Position numbers and translations under genes: made by a program
In this document: positions 25,283 through 32,573 of the stretch, in pieces
How positions within the stretch are numbered: the stretch's first letter is position 1
How the letters are laid out: every line of letters starts with the position of its first letter
DNA from: Oscillospiraceae bacterium
GTDB lineage: Bacteria; Bacillota; Clostridia; Oscillospirales; Ruminococcaceae
Direction: 5' to 3'
NCBI GenBank assembly: GCA_009776305.1
Contig: WRLY01000001.1
Span: 372,001-436,000 of the forward strand
DNA: 64,000 bases
Notes under the pieces: generated by a model
Seen by the model: the letters and a program-made list of their open reading frames with translations, nothing else
Databases searched by the model: none
What the model was told of the DNA's origin: nothing

Positions 25283-25397
25283 TGTAAATACAATCCGGAA
25301 ATATTAGTTAAGACAATTTTTTACATAATTTTAAGCGCTTTAGCGGTAATGTCAAGACTATATAAATACCGGCGAAATTTTAAGGAGGAACTCACAC

Positions 25398-25979
25398 ATG
25401 ATTCGCAAATTACAACGTTTACAATCGAAAAAAGGCTTTACATTGGTTGAACTTTTGGTCGTTATCGCCATTATCGGCGTTTTGGCGGCTATACTGATTC
25501 CGCTGATGAACAACTACTTACGCTCTTCGAGAATCCAAAGCGCAAACTCAACAGCCGCCGCAGGAAAAAACAACATGACTTTCTTTTTACAGGAAGAGAG
25601 TTTGAACAACAGAGGTTATATTAACGCCACTGACGGTACGGTAACTGCCACGGTAAACGATGCTGGCGTTTTCACTGTCGTGACCACGGGAACCGGTTGG
25701 AGTTCTTGGTATGGCGGTACTAACCCTGCAGCAGATGTCCTCATTAAAGCAAACTTGGAAGAGGCTTTCCCCGACGCGAGAAACGGAACTTTCGCGTTTA
25801 GAGTAACTGACGGATATTGCGACCGTGCGGTGTGGGTTCCCGGAGCACAAGCTGCTGCCGATGCGCTTTCGCTCATACCTGCCGCCGGCGGTTTTCATGC
25901 CAATTTAGTAGACGGCAGATTGACTGCAGCAGTAGGCTCTATTGAGGTAGGTACTGTCGTTGGTACTGCCGGTGTTTAA
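25398..25979 (+). CDS. Type IV pilin / pseudopilin precursor
   Basis: 193 residues. The class III signal is textbook: a short basic leader, KKGF-TLVELLVVIAIIGVLAAI with Glu at +5, then a long hydrophobic helix extending to about residue 35. The C-terminal domain is small, Gly/Ala/Thr-rich, and low in Lys. A prepilin peptidase, not in the window, would cleave after Gly. AAGGAGG precedes the ATG. It stands alone with its own promoter and terminator. PilT is encoded 760 bases away on the other strand, so a type IV pilus system with parts elsewhere is likely. It could be a major pilin because of its solo, strongly signalled unit. Confidence 0.93.
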   Translation: MIRKLQRLQSKKGFTLVELLVVIAIIGVLAAILIPLMNNYLRSSRIQSANSTAAAGKNNMTFFLQEESLNNRGYINATDGTVTATVNDAGVFTVVTTGTGWSSWYGGTNPAADVLIKANLEEAFPDARNGTFAFRVTDGYCDRAVWVPGAQAAADALSLIPAAGGFHANLVDGRLTAAVGSIEVGTVVGTAGV

Positions 25980-26023
25980 TCACCCGAGCAAATAAAAGCA
26001 TTAAGACGCGAGTTTTAATAAAG

Positions 26024-26057
26024 AAGCTCCCCCTGCCGCGAGGCGGGGGGAGCTTTT
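26024..26057 (+). terminator. Terminator of the pilin gene
   Basis: AAGCTCCCCCTGCC and GGCGGGGGGAGCTT pair around GCGA, followed by TT. Repeat copy D begins at the next base. Confidence 0.8.
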
Positions 26058-26165
26058 GTAGGGGCAGAGCTTGTGTCTGCCCGTTTAATTTCGCGAAAAT
26101 CCAATGTTTTATGTAAAATTTAATGTTTCGGTAATTCAATGGGCAGACACGAGGTCTGCCCCTAC
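26058..26165. repeat. Palindromic repeat, copy D (long centre)
   Basis: Left arm GTAGGGGCAGAGCTTGTGTC and right arm CGAGGTCTGCCCCTAC with a longer, partly unrelated centre, 108 bp in all. It abuts the pilin terminator and ends 17 bases before the promoter of the second antisense RNA. Confidence 0.8.
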
Positions 26166-26182
26166 GATTTTGCGAAAAACGG

Positions 26183-26211
26183 TTGACATGTGGGCTCTTT
26201 TATGTTATAAT
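26183..26211 (+). promoter_or_regulatory. Consensus promoter of the second antisense RNA
   Basis: TTGACA (26183-26188), 17 bp, TATAAT (26206-26211). Confidence 0.85.
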
Positions 26212-26217
26212 AAATAT

Positions 26218-26305
26218 AGAAAAAGGCGACCCCGGTAGACGGTTAGCCTTTATGTAAACATAATAGACCGCTTACCTTGACACGGGGCGGTTTATTTTTT
26301 TATTT
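26218..26305 (+). ncRNA. Putative antisense RNA antitoxin of module 2
   Basis: The RNA would start near 26218 and end at a T-rich terminator (ACCGC 26267-26271 with GCGGT 26287-26291, then TTTATTTTTTTATTT), about 85-90 bases. Its 5' end folds as AAAGGC...GCCTTT-type hairpin (26222-26251). Transcribed toward the toxin gene on the other strand, it overlaps the 3' part of the toxin mRNA, the layout of TxpA/RatA and BsrG/SR4. Inference from promoter, terminator and overlap. Confidence 0.65.
26221..26252 (-). terminator. Terminator of the module 2 toxin mRNA
   Basis: On the minus strand AAAGGC ... GCCTTT encloses an inner ACC/GGT pair and is followed by further Ts. The same DNA forms the 5' hairpin of the antisense RNA on the other strand. 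Confidence 0.6.
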
Positions 26306-26360
26306 CCTTGATTATAATGTATAGCAAATAGAGAATCAAAAAAACTACAATCAATTCCAT
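26292..26360 (-). CDS. Putative type I toxin peptide, hydrophobic
   Basis: 22 residues from ATG 26360: one hydrophobic helix (ELIVVFLILYLLYIII) and a basic end (KEIKK). The ribosome site is a perfect AAAGGAGGTGA, 5 bases before the ATG, far stronger than needed for a random short frame. The mRNA would start near 26435, leaving a ~75-base structured leader, and end at the hairpin at 26221-26252. The peptide resembles the small holin-like toxins of Firmicute type I systems but is too short for a sure family call. Confidence 0.68.
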   Translation of the reverse strand: MELIVVFLILYLLYIIIKEIKK

Positions 26361-26441
26361 ACGCTTCACCTCCTTTCACAGAGGTTCAGCCAACCGCCGT
26401 ACCGTTAAGTCGCCCTTTTGCGCGGCTTTCACCGCATGTTT

Positions 26442-26470
26442 ATTATAGCATAAATGTGGAAAAATGTCAA
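26442..26470 (-). promoter_or_regulatory. Consensus promoter of the module 2 toxin mRNA
   Basis: Minus strand TTGACA (26465-26470), 17 bp, TATAAT (26442-26447). The leader that follows contains GCGG..CCGC and a GGCGAC...CGGTA...CGGTT block shared with the antisense RNA. Confidence 0.85.
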
Positions 26471-26490
26471 ATTGTGAGGTGGGTAAATGG

Positions 26491-26509
26491 GTAGGGGCAG
26501 AGCTTGTGG
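26491..26509. repeat. Palindromic repeat, copy E (left arm fragment)
   Basis: GTAGGGGCAGAGCTTGTGG matches the left arm of copy D for 18 bases and then breaks off. It closes the second toxin module on its far side, 20 bases beyond the promoter. Confidence 0.7.
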
Positions 26510-26568
26510 CTTATGAAACAAAGGTAATATTAATGTTATTAGCTGAATAAATCGCAAGAGCAAAAACC

Positions 26569-26673
26569 ATGAAAGAAGCCTATAACGCGGTACGCAGAGC
26601 TGCGAATGTTGAGGGTTTTCAATTACCCTCTTATGAAGAATTTCTGAAAAGTTTAGACGAGGATAATAAATAA
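26569..26673 (+). pseudogene. Short open frame, possible remnant of a longer gene
   Basis: 34 codons from ATG 26569 (MKEAYNAVRRAANVEGFQLP, then SYEEFLKSLDEDNK). There is no ribosome site. The frame reads back a few codons before a stop (ARAKT before the Met), so it looks like the 3' end of a decayed gene, perhaps an antitoxin-like or DUF protein. No family can be named. Confidence 0.35.
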
Positions 26674-26702
26674 GCTTTTGACTGTTAAGTTAATTAAAAA
26701 AA

Positions 26703-26740
26703 CAAACCGCCACTTTGAACAGGGCGGTTTGTTTTTTATT
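26703..26740. terminator. Bidirectional terminator next to pilT
   Basis: CAAACCGCC (26703-26711) and GGCGGTTTG (26723-26731) pair around 11 bases, with TTTTTTATTTTT on the plus side and a run of As (Ts on the minus strand) before it. It ends the minus-strand pilT transcript. Confidence 0.85.
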
Positions 26741-26741
26741 T

Positions 26742-27944
26742 TTACGACGTCACATTTGGCGGCATAATAGAAGAATCAAGCGTCTTGCGCGCACCCGTCT
26801 TCATACCTCCAATAGTCGTAACAGCTTGATTTTGCTGTTGCATAAGCTGTGCCTGCGCCTGTGCTGTTTGATTGTGCGATGATTCAAGATAACGGACGAA
26901 TTCGCCCGGCTCTTGACAGCGGGTCATGGCTTCGTCCCTTGTAATTAAGCCCTGCGCCGTCAGCCTTGCCAAATCCTGGTCAAGGGTGAACATGCCCCTT
27001 GCCCGCCCCGTAGCAATGGCGCTGGGTATCTGATATGTTTTACCCTCGCGGATTAGCGAAGAAATAGCGTCGGTGGTGTTCATCAGCTCCATAGCCGCTA
27101 CCCGCCCCTTTCCGTCTGCCGTGGGCACTAACGTCTGCGAAACTACACCCACCACATTATTCGCCAACTGTGAGCGGCACTGACCTTGCGCGTGAGGGGG
27201 ATAGGTGTCAATTACGCGGTCAAGGGTTTCCGCCGCGCCTGTGGTATGCAGGGTGGAAAGGACAAGGTGTCCTGTTTCTGCCGCTGTAACCGCCGCGCTT
27301 ATGGTTTCAAAGTCGCGCATTTCCCCCACCAATATTACGTCGGGGTCTTCACGCAATGCGGCTCTGAGCGCCATGGCAAAGTTTGACACGTCAACGTTTA
27401 CTTCACGCTGATTTATCATAGACTGCTTGTGGGTGTGCAGGTATTCTATCGGGTCTTCTATGGTTATGATATGACAATTCTTGTGACGGTTAATATGGTC
27501 AATCACAGCCGCGAGGGTGGTGGATTTTCCCGAACCCGTAGGACCTGTGACAAGTATAAGCCCTCTCGGACGCAGGGCAAAATCAGCTAACAGCGGCGGC
27601 ATCATCAAGTCCCGAAGTGTCGGAATTTCATTTCTCAAAAGCCTGAAAGCCACGGCATGGTAGCCGCGCTGACGATAAACATTGACCCTGTGCCTTTCCC
27701 CCGACGCACTCACGTAAGAAAAGTCGGCGTCCTCACCGCGCTGAATGATTTGCTTGTGTTTGAGCGTGGTAATTTGGTTTATGACGCTGACTATAATGGG
27801 TTCTGTACTGTCGGGATAGCCGGGTAGCTTGGCAATTCGTCCGTGCAAGCGTATCATCGGCGGCAATCCCGCCGTAAAATGTAAGTCAGAGGCGCCCAGT
27901 TCCCTCGCCTCTTCAAGAATGTTGTTAATCATTACACCTTTCAC
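26742..27944 (-). CDS. pilT: Type IV pilus retraction ATPase PilT
   Basis: Hexameric ATPase that depolymerises type IV pili. 400 residues are given from GTG 27944, chosen because GGAG lies 9 bases upstream; ATG 27932 is the alternative. The N-terminal PAS-like domain opens LEEARELGASDLHF. Walker A is GPTGSGKSTTLAAVIDH near residue 130, the Asp-box is followed by VILVGEMRDFETI (Walker B), and the His-box is STLHTTGAAETLDRVI. The PilT-type AISSLIREGKTYQI motif is near 300, matching AIRNLIRE of retraction ATPases rather than GspE. The C-terminus has a Gln-rich tail. The only pilin gene in view is the one at 25398. Confidence 0.94.
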   Translation of the reverse strand: MKGVMINNILEEARELGASDLHFTAGLPPMIRLHGRIAKLPGYPDSTEPIIVSVINQITTLKHKQIIQRGEDADFSYVSASGERHRVNVYRQRGYHAVAFRLLRNEIPTLRDLMMPPLLADFALRPRGLILVTGPTGSGKSTTLAAVIDHINRHKNCHIITIEDPIEYLHTHKQSMINQREVNVDVSNFAMALRAALREDPDVILVGEMRDFETISAAVTAAETGHLVLSTLHTTGAAETLDRVIDTYPPHAQGQCRSQLANNVVGVVSQTLVPTADGKGRVAAMELMNTTDAISSLIREGKTYQIPSAIATGRARGMFTLDQDLARLTAQGLITRDEAMTRCQEPGEFVRYLESSHNQTAQAQAQLMQQQNQAVTTIGGMKTGARKTLDSSIMPPNVTS

Positions 27945-27994
27945 GGAATCTGTCTCCTTTGCATAAAATAAACATGTGTTTGCAACATACAAAC

Positions 27995-28477
27995 TTAGCG
28001 CTGAATTTCTATGATATTCATTTTTATGGTTTTGTCGTCGGCAATTTCAACTATGCCGTAGGTGGGAGGGTTTTTACCTCTCGGTTCACTTATACTTCCC
28101 GGGTTCATTACATATACACCGCTTATGTAATCGGTTTTATAAAGATGCGTATGCGCGTAAAGCGCGATTTTACACTCGTGATAAATTGCCATATCGAGTA
28201 TCCTGTCAGGTCCTCCGTGCACGTCAAGCGTATGCCCGTGGGCGCAAAAGATTTTATAACCGCCCGCAGTAATTACCCGCTCTTCCTTTATATTTCCGTG
28301 GTCTGAGTTACCTTTTACGAAAACGAACTTTTTCTCGGGAAAGAGATTCGCTACGTCTATAAGCTCATACTGTCCGTCTCCGAGATGCACAAACAAATCG
28401 GCGTCGAGGTTTTCTTCAACTATGCTTTTTAGTCCGTGAAAATCTTTGTGTGAGTCGCCGACTACGGTTATTTTCAT
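27995..28477 (-). CDS. YfcE-type metallophosphoesterase
   Basis: 160 residues of the calcineurin-like fold. The metal motifs are GDSHKDF (residues 7-13), VHLGDGQYE, KGNSDHG, CAHGHTLD and YAHTHLY, in the order expected for YfcE/MJ0936 phosphodiesterases. These enzymes cleave artificial phosphodiesters; the natural substrate is unclear. It precedes pilT by 50 bases in the same direction and may share its transcript. Confidence 0.93.
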   Translation of the reverse strand: MKITVVGDSHKDFHGLKSIVEENLDADLFVHLGDGQYELIDVANLFPEKKFVFVKGNSDHGNIKEERVITAGGYKIFCAHGHTLDVHGGPDRILDMAIYHECKIALYAHTHLYKTDYISGVYVMNPGSISEPRGKNPPTYGIVEIADDKTIKMNIIEIQR

Positions 28478-28731
28478 ACTGAAAAACCTTCCTTTCCGAT
28501 TTTATACAACGTCATAGAATCGGACAATATACAGTAAATGCACAATTAGCACAACGCTTATACGACGTTTTTGTGCATTATATACAAACGCGTTGCCATA
28601 AACAAGCACATAGGGCAATCCTAAATATAATTATAACCAAAATTTTTCAAAAAGTCAATCTAATAATAGAAAAACTTTTTGAAGAACATAATTTTGTTTT
28701 GCAATTAATAAACTATAAGGAGGCAATTATT

Positions 28732-28959
28732 ATGAACGGTATGGAAAAGTTGCTCAAAACTGCGGGCGCAAGACTTAACATGAGCCCCGAAAAGCTGATG
28801 GGAGCTCTTGAAAAAGGCAGTGTAAACGACATTTTAGCCAATATGAATCCGGCAGACAAGCAGAAAATCAAGTCGGTTCTTGAAAGCGGAACGGCTATGG
28901 AAACCATTATGAAATCCCCGGGAGCTGCCGAAATGATGAAACAGATGAAAAAAAAGTAG
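28732..28959 (+). CDS. Small helical protein, unknown
   Basis: 75 residues from ATG 28732, where AAGGAGG sits 8 bases upstream; upstream in-frame codons lack a ribosome site. The protein is Met- and Lys-rich and helical (MEKLLKTAGARLNMSPEKLM, then MKQMKKK at the end). It leads a group of small genes at 28.7-30.8 kb. Similar short proteins occur next to the following gene's family in Clostridia. The TAG stop starts a GTAGGGGGCAGAC stretch that looks like a worn copy of the palindromic repeat. Confidence 0.7.
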   Translation: MNGMEKLLKTAGARLNMSPEKLMGALEKGSVNDILANMNPADKQKIKSVLESGTAMETIMKSPGAAEMMKQMKKK

Positions 28960-28981
28960 GGGGCAGACTTCTTGCCCTGCA
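28957..28981. repeat. Possible fragment of the palindromic repeat
   Basis: GTAGGGGGCAGACTTCTTGC then CCTGC matches the arm core GTAGGGGCAGAC but not its full length. It supplies the stop codon of the gene at 28732. Too short to be sure. Confidence 0.35.
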
Positions 28982-29019
28982 ATGCAAACGGCGGTTTTGT
29001 CCGTTCGGTGAGGTGAGTT

Positions 29020-29397
29020 GTGGCACAAGCGGTTAACATAAGCGAAATGCTGCAATCGCTTCTTTCGTCGCTTAACAGCGAAGATTCGCAAGAAAGCGTT
29101 TCGCAAGATGAAAATATTTCGTCAAACGAAAGCGATTCAGCAAATGACGGTTTTGACTTTGGCGGCTTTGATTTCGGTAGTTTTTTTGAGAAAATTGACA
29201 TTGACATGCTCTTAAAAATAGGCGAGCTTTTTGCCGTTTTCAATCGCCCCGACAAAAACGCCGAACTTCTGCGGGCTTTAAAGCCCCTCATGCGGGATGA
29301 AAACAAGGAAAAAATAGACACCGCAATCAAAATAATGAGGATTGTCGCGTTGTGGCCGTTTTTGCGGGAAAGCGGCTTTATGGATAAAATTTTTTAA
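29020..29397 (+). CDS. Small acidic protein, unknown
   Basis: 125 residues from GTG 29020 with AGGTGAG upstream. The first half is acidic and Ser-rich with repeats (GFDFGGFDFGSFFEKID). The second half is helical and better conserved: FNRPDKNAELLRALKPLMRD, then ENKEKIDTAIKIMRIVALWP. I recall this C-terminal pattern from many Clostridial genomes as a small unnamed protein near other short genes. No function is known. A 7-bp GC hairpin (29396-29412) overlaps the stop. Confidence 0.7.
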   Translation: MAQAVNISEMLQSLLSSLNSEDSQESVSQDENISSNESDSANDGFDFGGFDFGSFFEKIDIDMLLKIGELFAVFNRPDKNAELLRALKPLMRDENKEKIDTAIKIMRIVALWPFLRESGFMDKIF

Positions 29398-29495
29398 CCG
29401 AGCGCCTCGGTTTAAAACAGCCGCTTATGACCGAAATATTTAACGGCTGAAATCGCCAAGGACTGTCGCGCATTTCGCAATTTGGAGGTTTTATT

Positions 29496-30395
29496 ATGGA
29501 ATGGAAACAGGAACAAATTCCCAAAAACGAGCTTGAAAAAAAGCAGAGCACCTATATGAAAATGGCTATGGATATGGCAAAACGCTCTACGGTGAATCCG
29601 GATATTTCAAAAAAGAAAGCTTATGAGGAAAAACCGGAAACACATAAGAAAGCCTTTGAGGAGAAACCCGAAACGCCGAAAAAAGCTTTCGAGGAAAAGC
29701 CGCACAAAAAAGTCTTTGAGGAAAAACCTCCGGAGGCAGTTCCCGAAGTAGTGGCAAAGCCCCCTCGTCCGCCCGAAGTTGTTGAGGAAAAACCTCCCGA
29801 AGCAGTAGCTCCGCCCCCGCCTGAAATCAGAACCGAAAGGGTGATTGAGCGAGTCCCGGAGGTCATCGTCGAGAAAGTACCCGAGGTTAGGGTTGAGCGG
29901 GTCATAGAGCGGATTCCCGAGGTTATTGTAGAAAAAGTACCTGAAGTTCGGGTTGAGAAAGAAGTCGTGGTAGTAGAAAAAACTCCTGAAATTCACCTGA
30001 ATCAAAGCAAAAATATAGAAATAAACGCCGATGTAAACATAAATGCGGGCGCGCTTTTTGTCAAGGCGAAAGAAAAGCCCCCCGCACCTGAACTTGTCAT
30101 TGAAGAAACAAAAGAAGAAGCCCCCCCTGCCGAGGTTATAGGAGAGGTGAAAGCCGAAGTGCTTGAAGAAACCTGCGAAGAAATCTGCGAAGAAGTTACC
30201 TCGACCCCTTTTGAAAATTTTAAGGCTTGTGAATGTGAGGAGAAACCGAGGGTCAACCGTTGCGAAAATTCCCCGCCCCCTAATTTCAATAATTTCATAA
30301 ACGAGCATAATATGCGCTCATGCGGCTGTAACAATTCAGGAACTTACGGAAATCAGAGCGGCGGCTACTCATGGAAAAATTTCAAAAAAAACTGA
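29496..30395 (+). CDS. Repeat-rich charged protein with Cys-rich tail
   Basis: 299 residues, GGAGG 7 bases before the ATG. Three repeat zones: KKAFEEKPET units (about 40-80), a proline-rich segment (PPEAVAPPPPEI), and RVPEVIVEKVPEVRVERVIE-type units (about 115-160). A small region (NIEINADVNINAGALFVKA) follows, then an acidic zone with paired Cys (ETCEEICEEV) and a tail with CGCNN and Gly-Ser. The whole is extended and low-complexity, like spore-coat or cell-surface structural proteins. Function unknown. Confidence 0.75.
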   Translation: MEWKQEQIPKNELEKKQSTYMKMAMDMAKRSTVNPDISKKKAYEEKPETHKKAFEEKPETPKKAFEEKPHKKVFEEKPPEAVPEVVAKPPRPPEVVEEKPPEAVAPPPPEIRTERVIERVPEVIVEKVPEVRVERVIERIPEVIVEKVPEVRVEKEVVVVEKTPEIHLNQSKNIEINADVNINAGALFVKAKEKPPAPELVIEETKEEAPPAEVIGEVKAEVLEETCEEICEEVTSTPFENFKACECEEKPRVNRCENSPPPNFNNFINEHNMRSCGCNNSGTYGNQSGGYSWKNFKKN

Positions 30396-30517
30396 ATATA
30401 GATACTATTTTGAGCGACAGAGACATGATACTCTTAGCGGTTTTGCTTATTATTTTAATAAGTGAAAATGCAGACCTGCCGCTAATTTTGGCAATCGCTT
30501 ATGTCCTGTTATTCTAA
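30371..30517 (+). CDS. Small membrane protein overlapping the preceding gene
   Basis: 48 residues. It begins inside the end of the charged protein (25-base overlap in another frame). MEKFQKKLNIDTILSDRDMI leads into two hydrophobic stretches (LLAVLLIILIS and PLILAIAYVLLF) split by ENAD. Similar short two-helix proteins with the ENAD turn occur in Clostridial small-gene clusters. No good ribosome site is seen, so it is likely translated by coupling. Confidence 0.6.
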   Translation: MEKFQKKLNIDTILSDRDMILLAVLLIILISENADLPLILAIAYVLLF

Positions 30518-30593
30518 ACAGATGCGTCCCTGTACATATTTTAAGTTTGAGTGCGGCGGCATTATTCATGTATATTTTTCTCTTTATGGCAGA

Positions 30594-30644
30594 AAATAAT
30601 TTCAGGCAGATTTATCGAAAACAAACGCCTGAAATTATTTTTTT
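30594..30644 (+). terminator. Terminator after the small membrane protein
   Basis: A perfect 14-bp stem (AAATAATTTCAGGC at 30594-30607, GCCTGAAATTATTT at 30627-30640) with a 19-base loop, then TTTT. Confidence 0.8.
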
Positions 30645-30671
30645 ATGGATTAAGATTTAAGGAGAAATTTC

Positions 30672-30821
30672 ATGGGTAAGAAAAACAAAGGCGGACAAAA
30701 CAATAATAACAGGAACGCGCAAAATTCTTCCGGTTCGTCAAACCGCGACCCCGCTCCGCAACAGACCAATTCGTCTGAACGACAGAATACACAAACGCAA
30801 AACAAAACAAAAGGGTGTTAA
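30672..30821 (+). CDS. Small hydrophilic Asn/Gln-rich protein
   Basis: 49 residues, AAGGAG 8 bases before the ATG. The composition is almost only N, Q, S, K, G and T (MGKKNKGGQNNNNRNAQNSS), ending in Cys, so it is disordered. A terminator follows 48 bases later, so it forms its own short unit. The composition resembles minor spore proteins, but no family is recognised. Confidence 0.6.
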   Translation: MGKKNKGGQNNNNRNAQNSSGSSNRDPAPQQTNSSERQNTQTQNKTKGC

Positions 30822-30869
30822 TACCAACATCCATTAAATGGATAACAGCATGAACCCTTTTGCTGATAC

Positions 30870-30903
30870 GGGAGCGGGCGGCAAACCCGCTCCCGCTTTT
30901 TTT
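30870..30903 (+). terminator. Terminator of the Asn/Gln-rich protein gene
   Basis: GGGAGCGGG (30870-30878) pairs with CCCGCTCCC (30886-30894), followed by GCTTTTTTT. Confidence 0.85.
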
Positions 30904-30934
30904 ATAGGTATTTATATTTTTGCGGCATAACCGA

Positions 30935-31594
30935 TTATATAACCCTTCCGTCTGAAATTCTCACAACCCTGCCCGCCGTTCGCGCCGCTTTTTCGTCGTG
31001 GGTAATCAGCACGACAGTGCGCCCCGCCGCGTTTAGCTGGTGCAAAATATGCATTATTTCCGCGCCTGATTTGCTGTCTAAGCTCCCGCAAGGTTCGTCC
31101 GCGAGAATCAGGGACGGCTCGGCGGCAATGGCGCGGGCAATTGCCACACGCTGTTGTTGCCCTCCCGAAAGTTGCGACGGGAGGTGTGACGCCCTGTCGG
31201 AAAGCCCGACCAACCTTAATGCGCTGTCGGTTAATTTTTCCCGCAAGCCTGCGGGCGTTTTCCTGTAAATAAGCGGCAGAATGATGTTTTCCCGTGCTGT
31301 CAGGGTGGGGATAAGGTTGAACCCCTGAAAGATAAAGCCTATTTTTAAGTTCCGCACATTTGCCAATCTTCGCCCCGTAAGACGCGAAACATCTTCCCCG
31401 TCTAAAGTATATACCCCTTCGGAAGGGGCGTCAAGACAGCCTAATATGTTCATGAGGGTGGTTTTACCCGAGCCTGAAGCGCCTGTGATTGCAACAAATT
31501 CTCCGTTTTCTATGTCTAAATTAACACTAATCAGGGCGGGAATTAAATTCTCGCCCATTTTATATTGTTTGTAAAGTCTGCGAATTTTTATCAT
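30935..31594 (-). CDS. ABC transporter ATP-binding protein (MacB/LolD type)
   Basis: 219 residues from ATG 31594 (GAGG 8 bases upstream). Walker [21 protein letters not shown] near residue 40, Q-loop [13 protein letters not shown], signature [15 protein letters not shown], Walker [17 protein letters not shown] and the switch VLITHDEKA. This set is typical of MacB/LolD-type exporters that extrude peptides or lipids. The matching adaptor and permease genes are on the opposite strand at 31917-33756. Ribosome site and start overlap the end of the small Cys-rich gene, so these two are coupled. Confidence 0.94.
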   Translation of the reverse strand: MIKIRRLYKQYKMGENLIPALISVNLDIENGEFVAITGASGSGKTTLMNILGCLDAPSEGVYTLDGEDVSRLTGRRLANVRNLKIGFIFQGFNLIPTLTARENIILPLIYRKTPAGLREKLTDSALRLVGLSDRASHLPSQLSGGQQQRVAIARAIAAEPSLILADEPCGSLDSKSGAEIMHILHQLNAAGRTVVLITHDEKAARTAGRVVRISDGRVI

Positions 31595-31604
31595 AAGCTT
31601 TTCC

Positions 31605-31769
31605 TCAATCCCAATAAGGGTTCTTTTCTTCATTGTCAGGAACGCTCTGAATATCTTCATAATAACAGCAAGGTGAAGCCAAGGCATTGGTGATTTGCGA
31701 GCTTCCCTCAAGACAGCAGTAGCCGTCCCTTTGGTGACGGCAACTTTCGTTGCAGATAATAAGATTCAT
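31605..31769 (-). CDS. Small Cys-rich protein, unknown
   Basis: 54 residues from ATG 31769 (AGAGGG upstream). MNLIICNESCRHQRDGYCCL contains four of six Cys; a further pair is in SPCCYYED. I recall this short family from Clostridia, often mis-annotated as a hydroxymyristoyl-ACP dehydratase; it has no relation to that enzyme. The Cys spacing suggests metal binding. It lies directly upstream of the ABC ATPase, whose ribosome site overlaps its stop codon. Confidence 0.75.
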   Translation of the reverse strand: MNLIICNESCRHQRDGYCCLEGSSQITNALASPCCYYEDIQSVPDNEEKNPYWD

Positions 31770-31916
31770 AAAATCGCCCTCTTTATTTATAAAGTAGAAT
31801 GACTATATTATTAGCTGTAAAAATTTTATTATTCGGATTTCAAGCTGTTATATTTCGGGAAAAATCAGGCAATATTATTGTATAGTCGCTTAAATTCAAA
31901 ACAAGGAGTAACTTAA

Positions 31917-32573
31917 TTGAAAATAAAATGGCTCTTGCTCGGAATTTTTGTCTTTGCGGGAATGTTCATGGTCATAATAACCCCGGGGGCTGTCGAAAAT
32001 ATGCTCCCCGAAGTCCAAACGGTTTTCCCTGAAAAGCGGGATTATCGCGAAACCGTAAGGGGGACGGGTGTGATTTACGGGAGTGAAAGCGGCGGCTTTT
32101 TCCTTAGAGCGGCAGTGCGGGAAAGAGATATTAACGCCGTGAAAATCGGTCAACCTGCAGAGATTTACGGTGTTGCAATCGGCGATGGTGACTATGCCGC
32201 GACGGTTATGGAAATTGCGTCTGTTGCAAGACAGCAGGAAGTAGGCGGCGTCTCCGAAACGGTCGTAGACGTAATTTTACGGATAAAAACCTCTGACAAC
32301 CCAAAGGAGTTGCTACGCTCGGGTTATACAGCGGAGGCAATAATCGGCGTTGACGAGCCGCGGGAAATCCTGCTGATTCCATATCAGGCGATTAATCAGG
32401 ACGACAAAGGGGAATACGTGCTTGTCCTTGTCGGAAATACTGCAATTCGCAGAGATATAATTACCGGAATTGAGCTTGCGGAAGGCACGGAATTAATTTC
32501 GGGGATTCGGGAAAATCATGAATTAATCCTGAAACCTGAATTATATGGGGAGAATGTGCTTGTTAAAAAATAA
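31917..32573 (+). CDS. HlyD/MacA-type adaptor (periplasmic-adaptor-like), short
   Basis: 218 residues from TTG 31917 (AGGAG 8 bases upstream). One N-terminal membrane helix (WLLLGIFVFAGMFMVII) is followed by a beta-rich domain of the adaptor type: TVRGTGVIYGSESGGFFLRA, VKIGQPAEIYGV and the late segment LVLVGNTAIRRDIITGIELA. The hairpin and lipoyl parts of longer HlyD proteins are reduced, as in many Firmicutes. It overlaps the permease gene and acts with it and the ATPase encoded divergently. Confidence 0.85.
   Translation: MKIKWLLLGIFVFAGMFMVIITPGAVENMLPEVQTVFPEKRDYRETVRGTGVIYGSESGGFFLRAAVRERDINAVKIGQPAEIYGVAIGDGDYAATVMEIASVARQQEVGGVSETVVDVILRIKTSDNPKELLRSGYTAEAIIGVDEPREILLIPYQAINQDDKGEYVLVLVGNTAIRRDIITGIELAEGTELISGIRENHELILKPELYGENVLVKK

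Noticed and set aside
29607-30308. Long minus-strand open frame (233 codons) opposite the charged repeat protein
   Set aside because: Phe/Arg-rich complement of the E/K/P repeats; no ribosome site. The plus frame has a good start and its own downstream gene.
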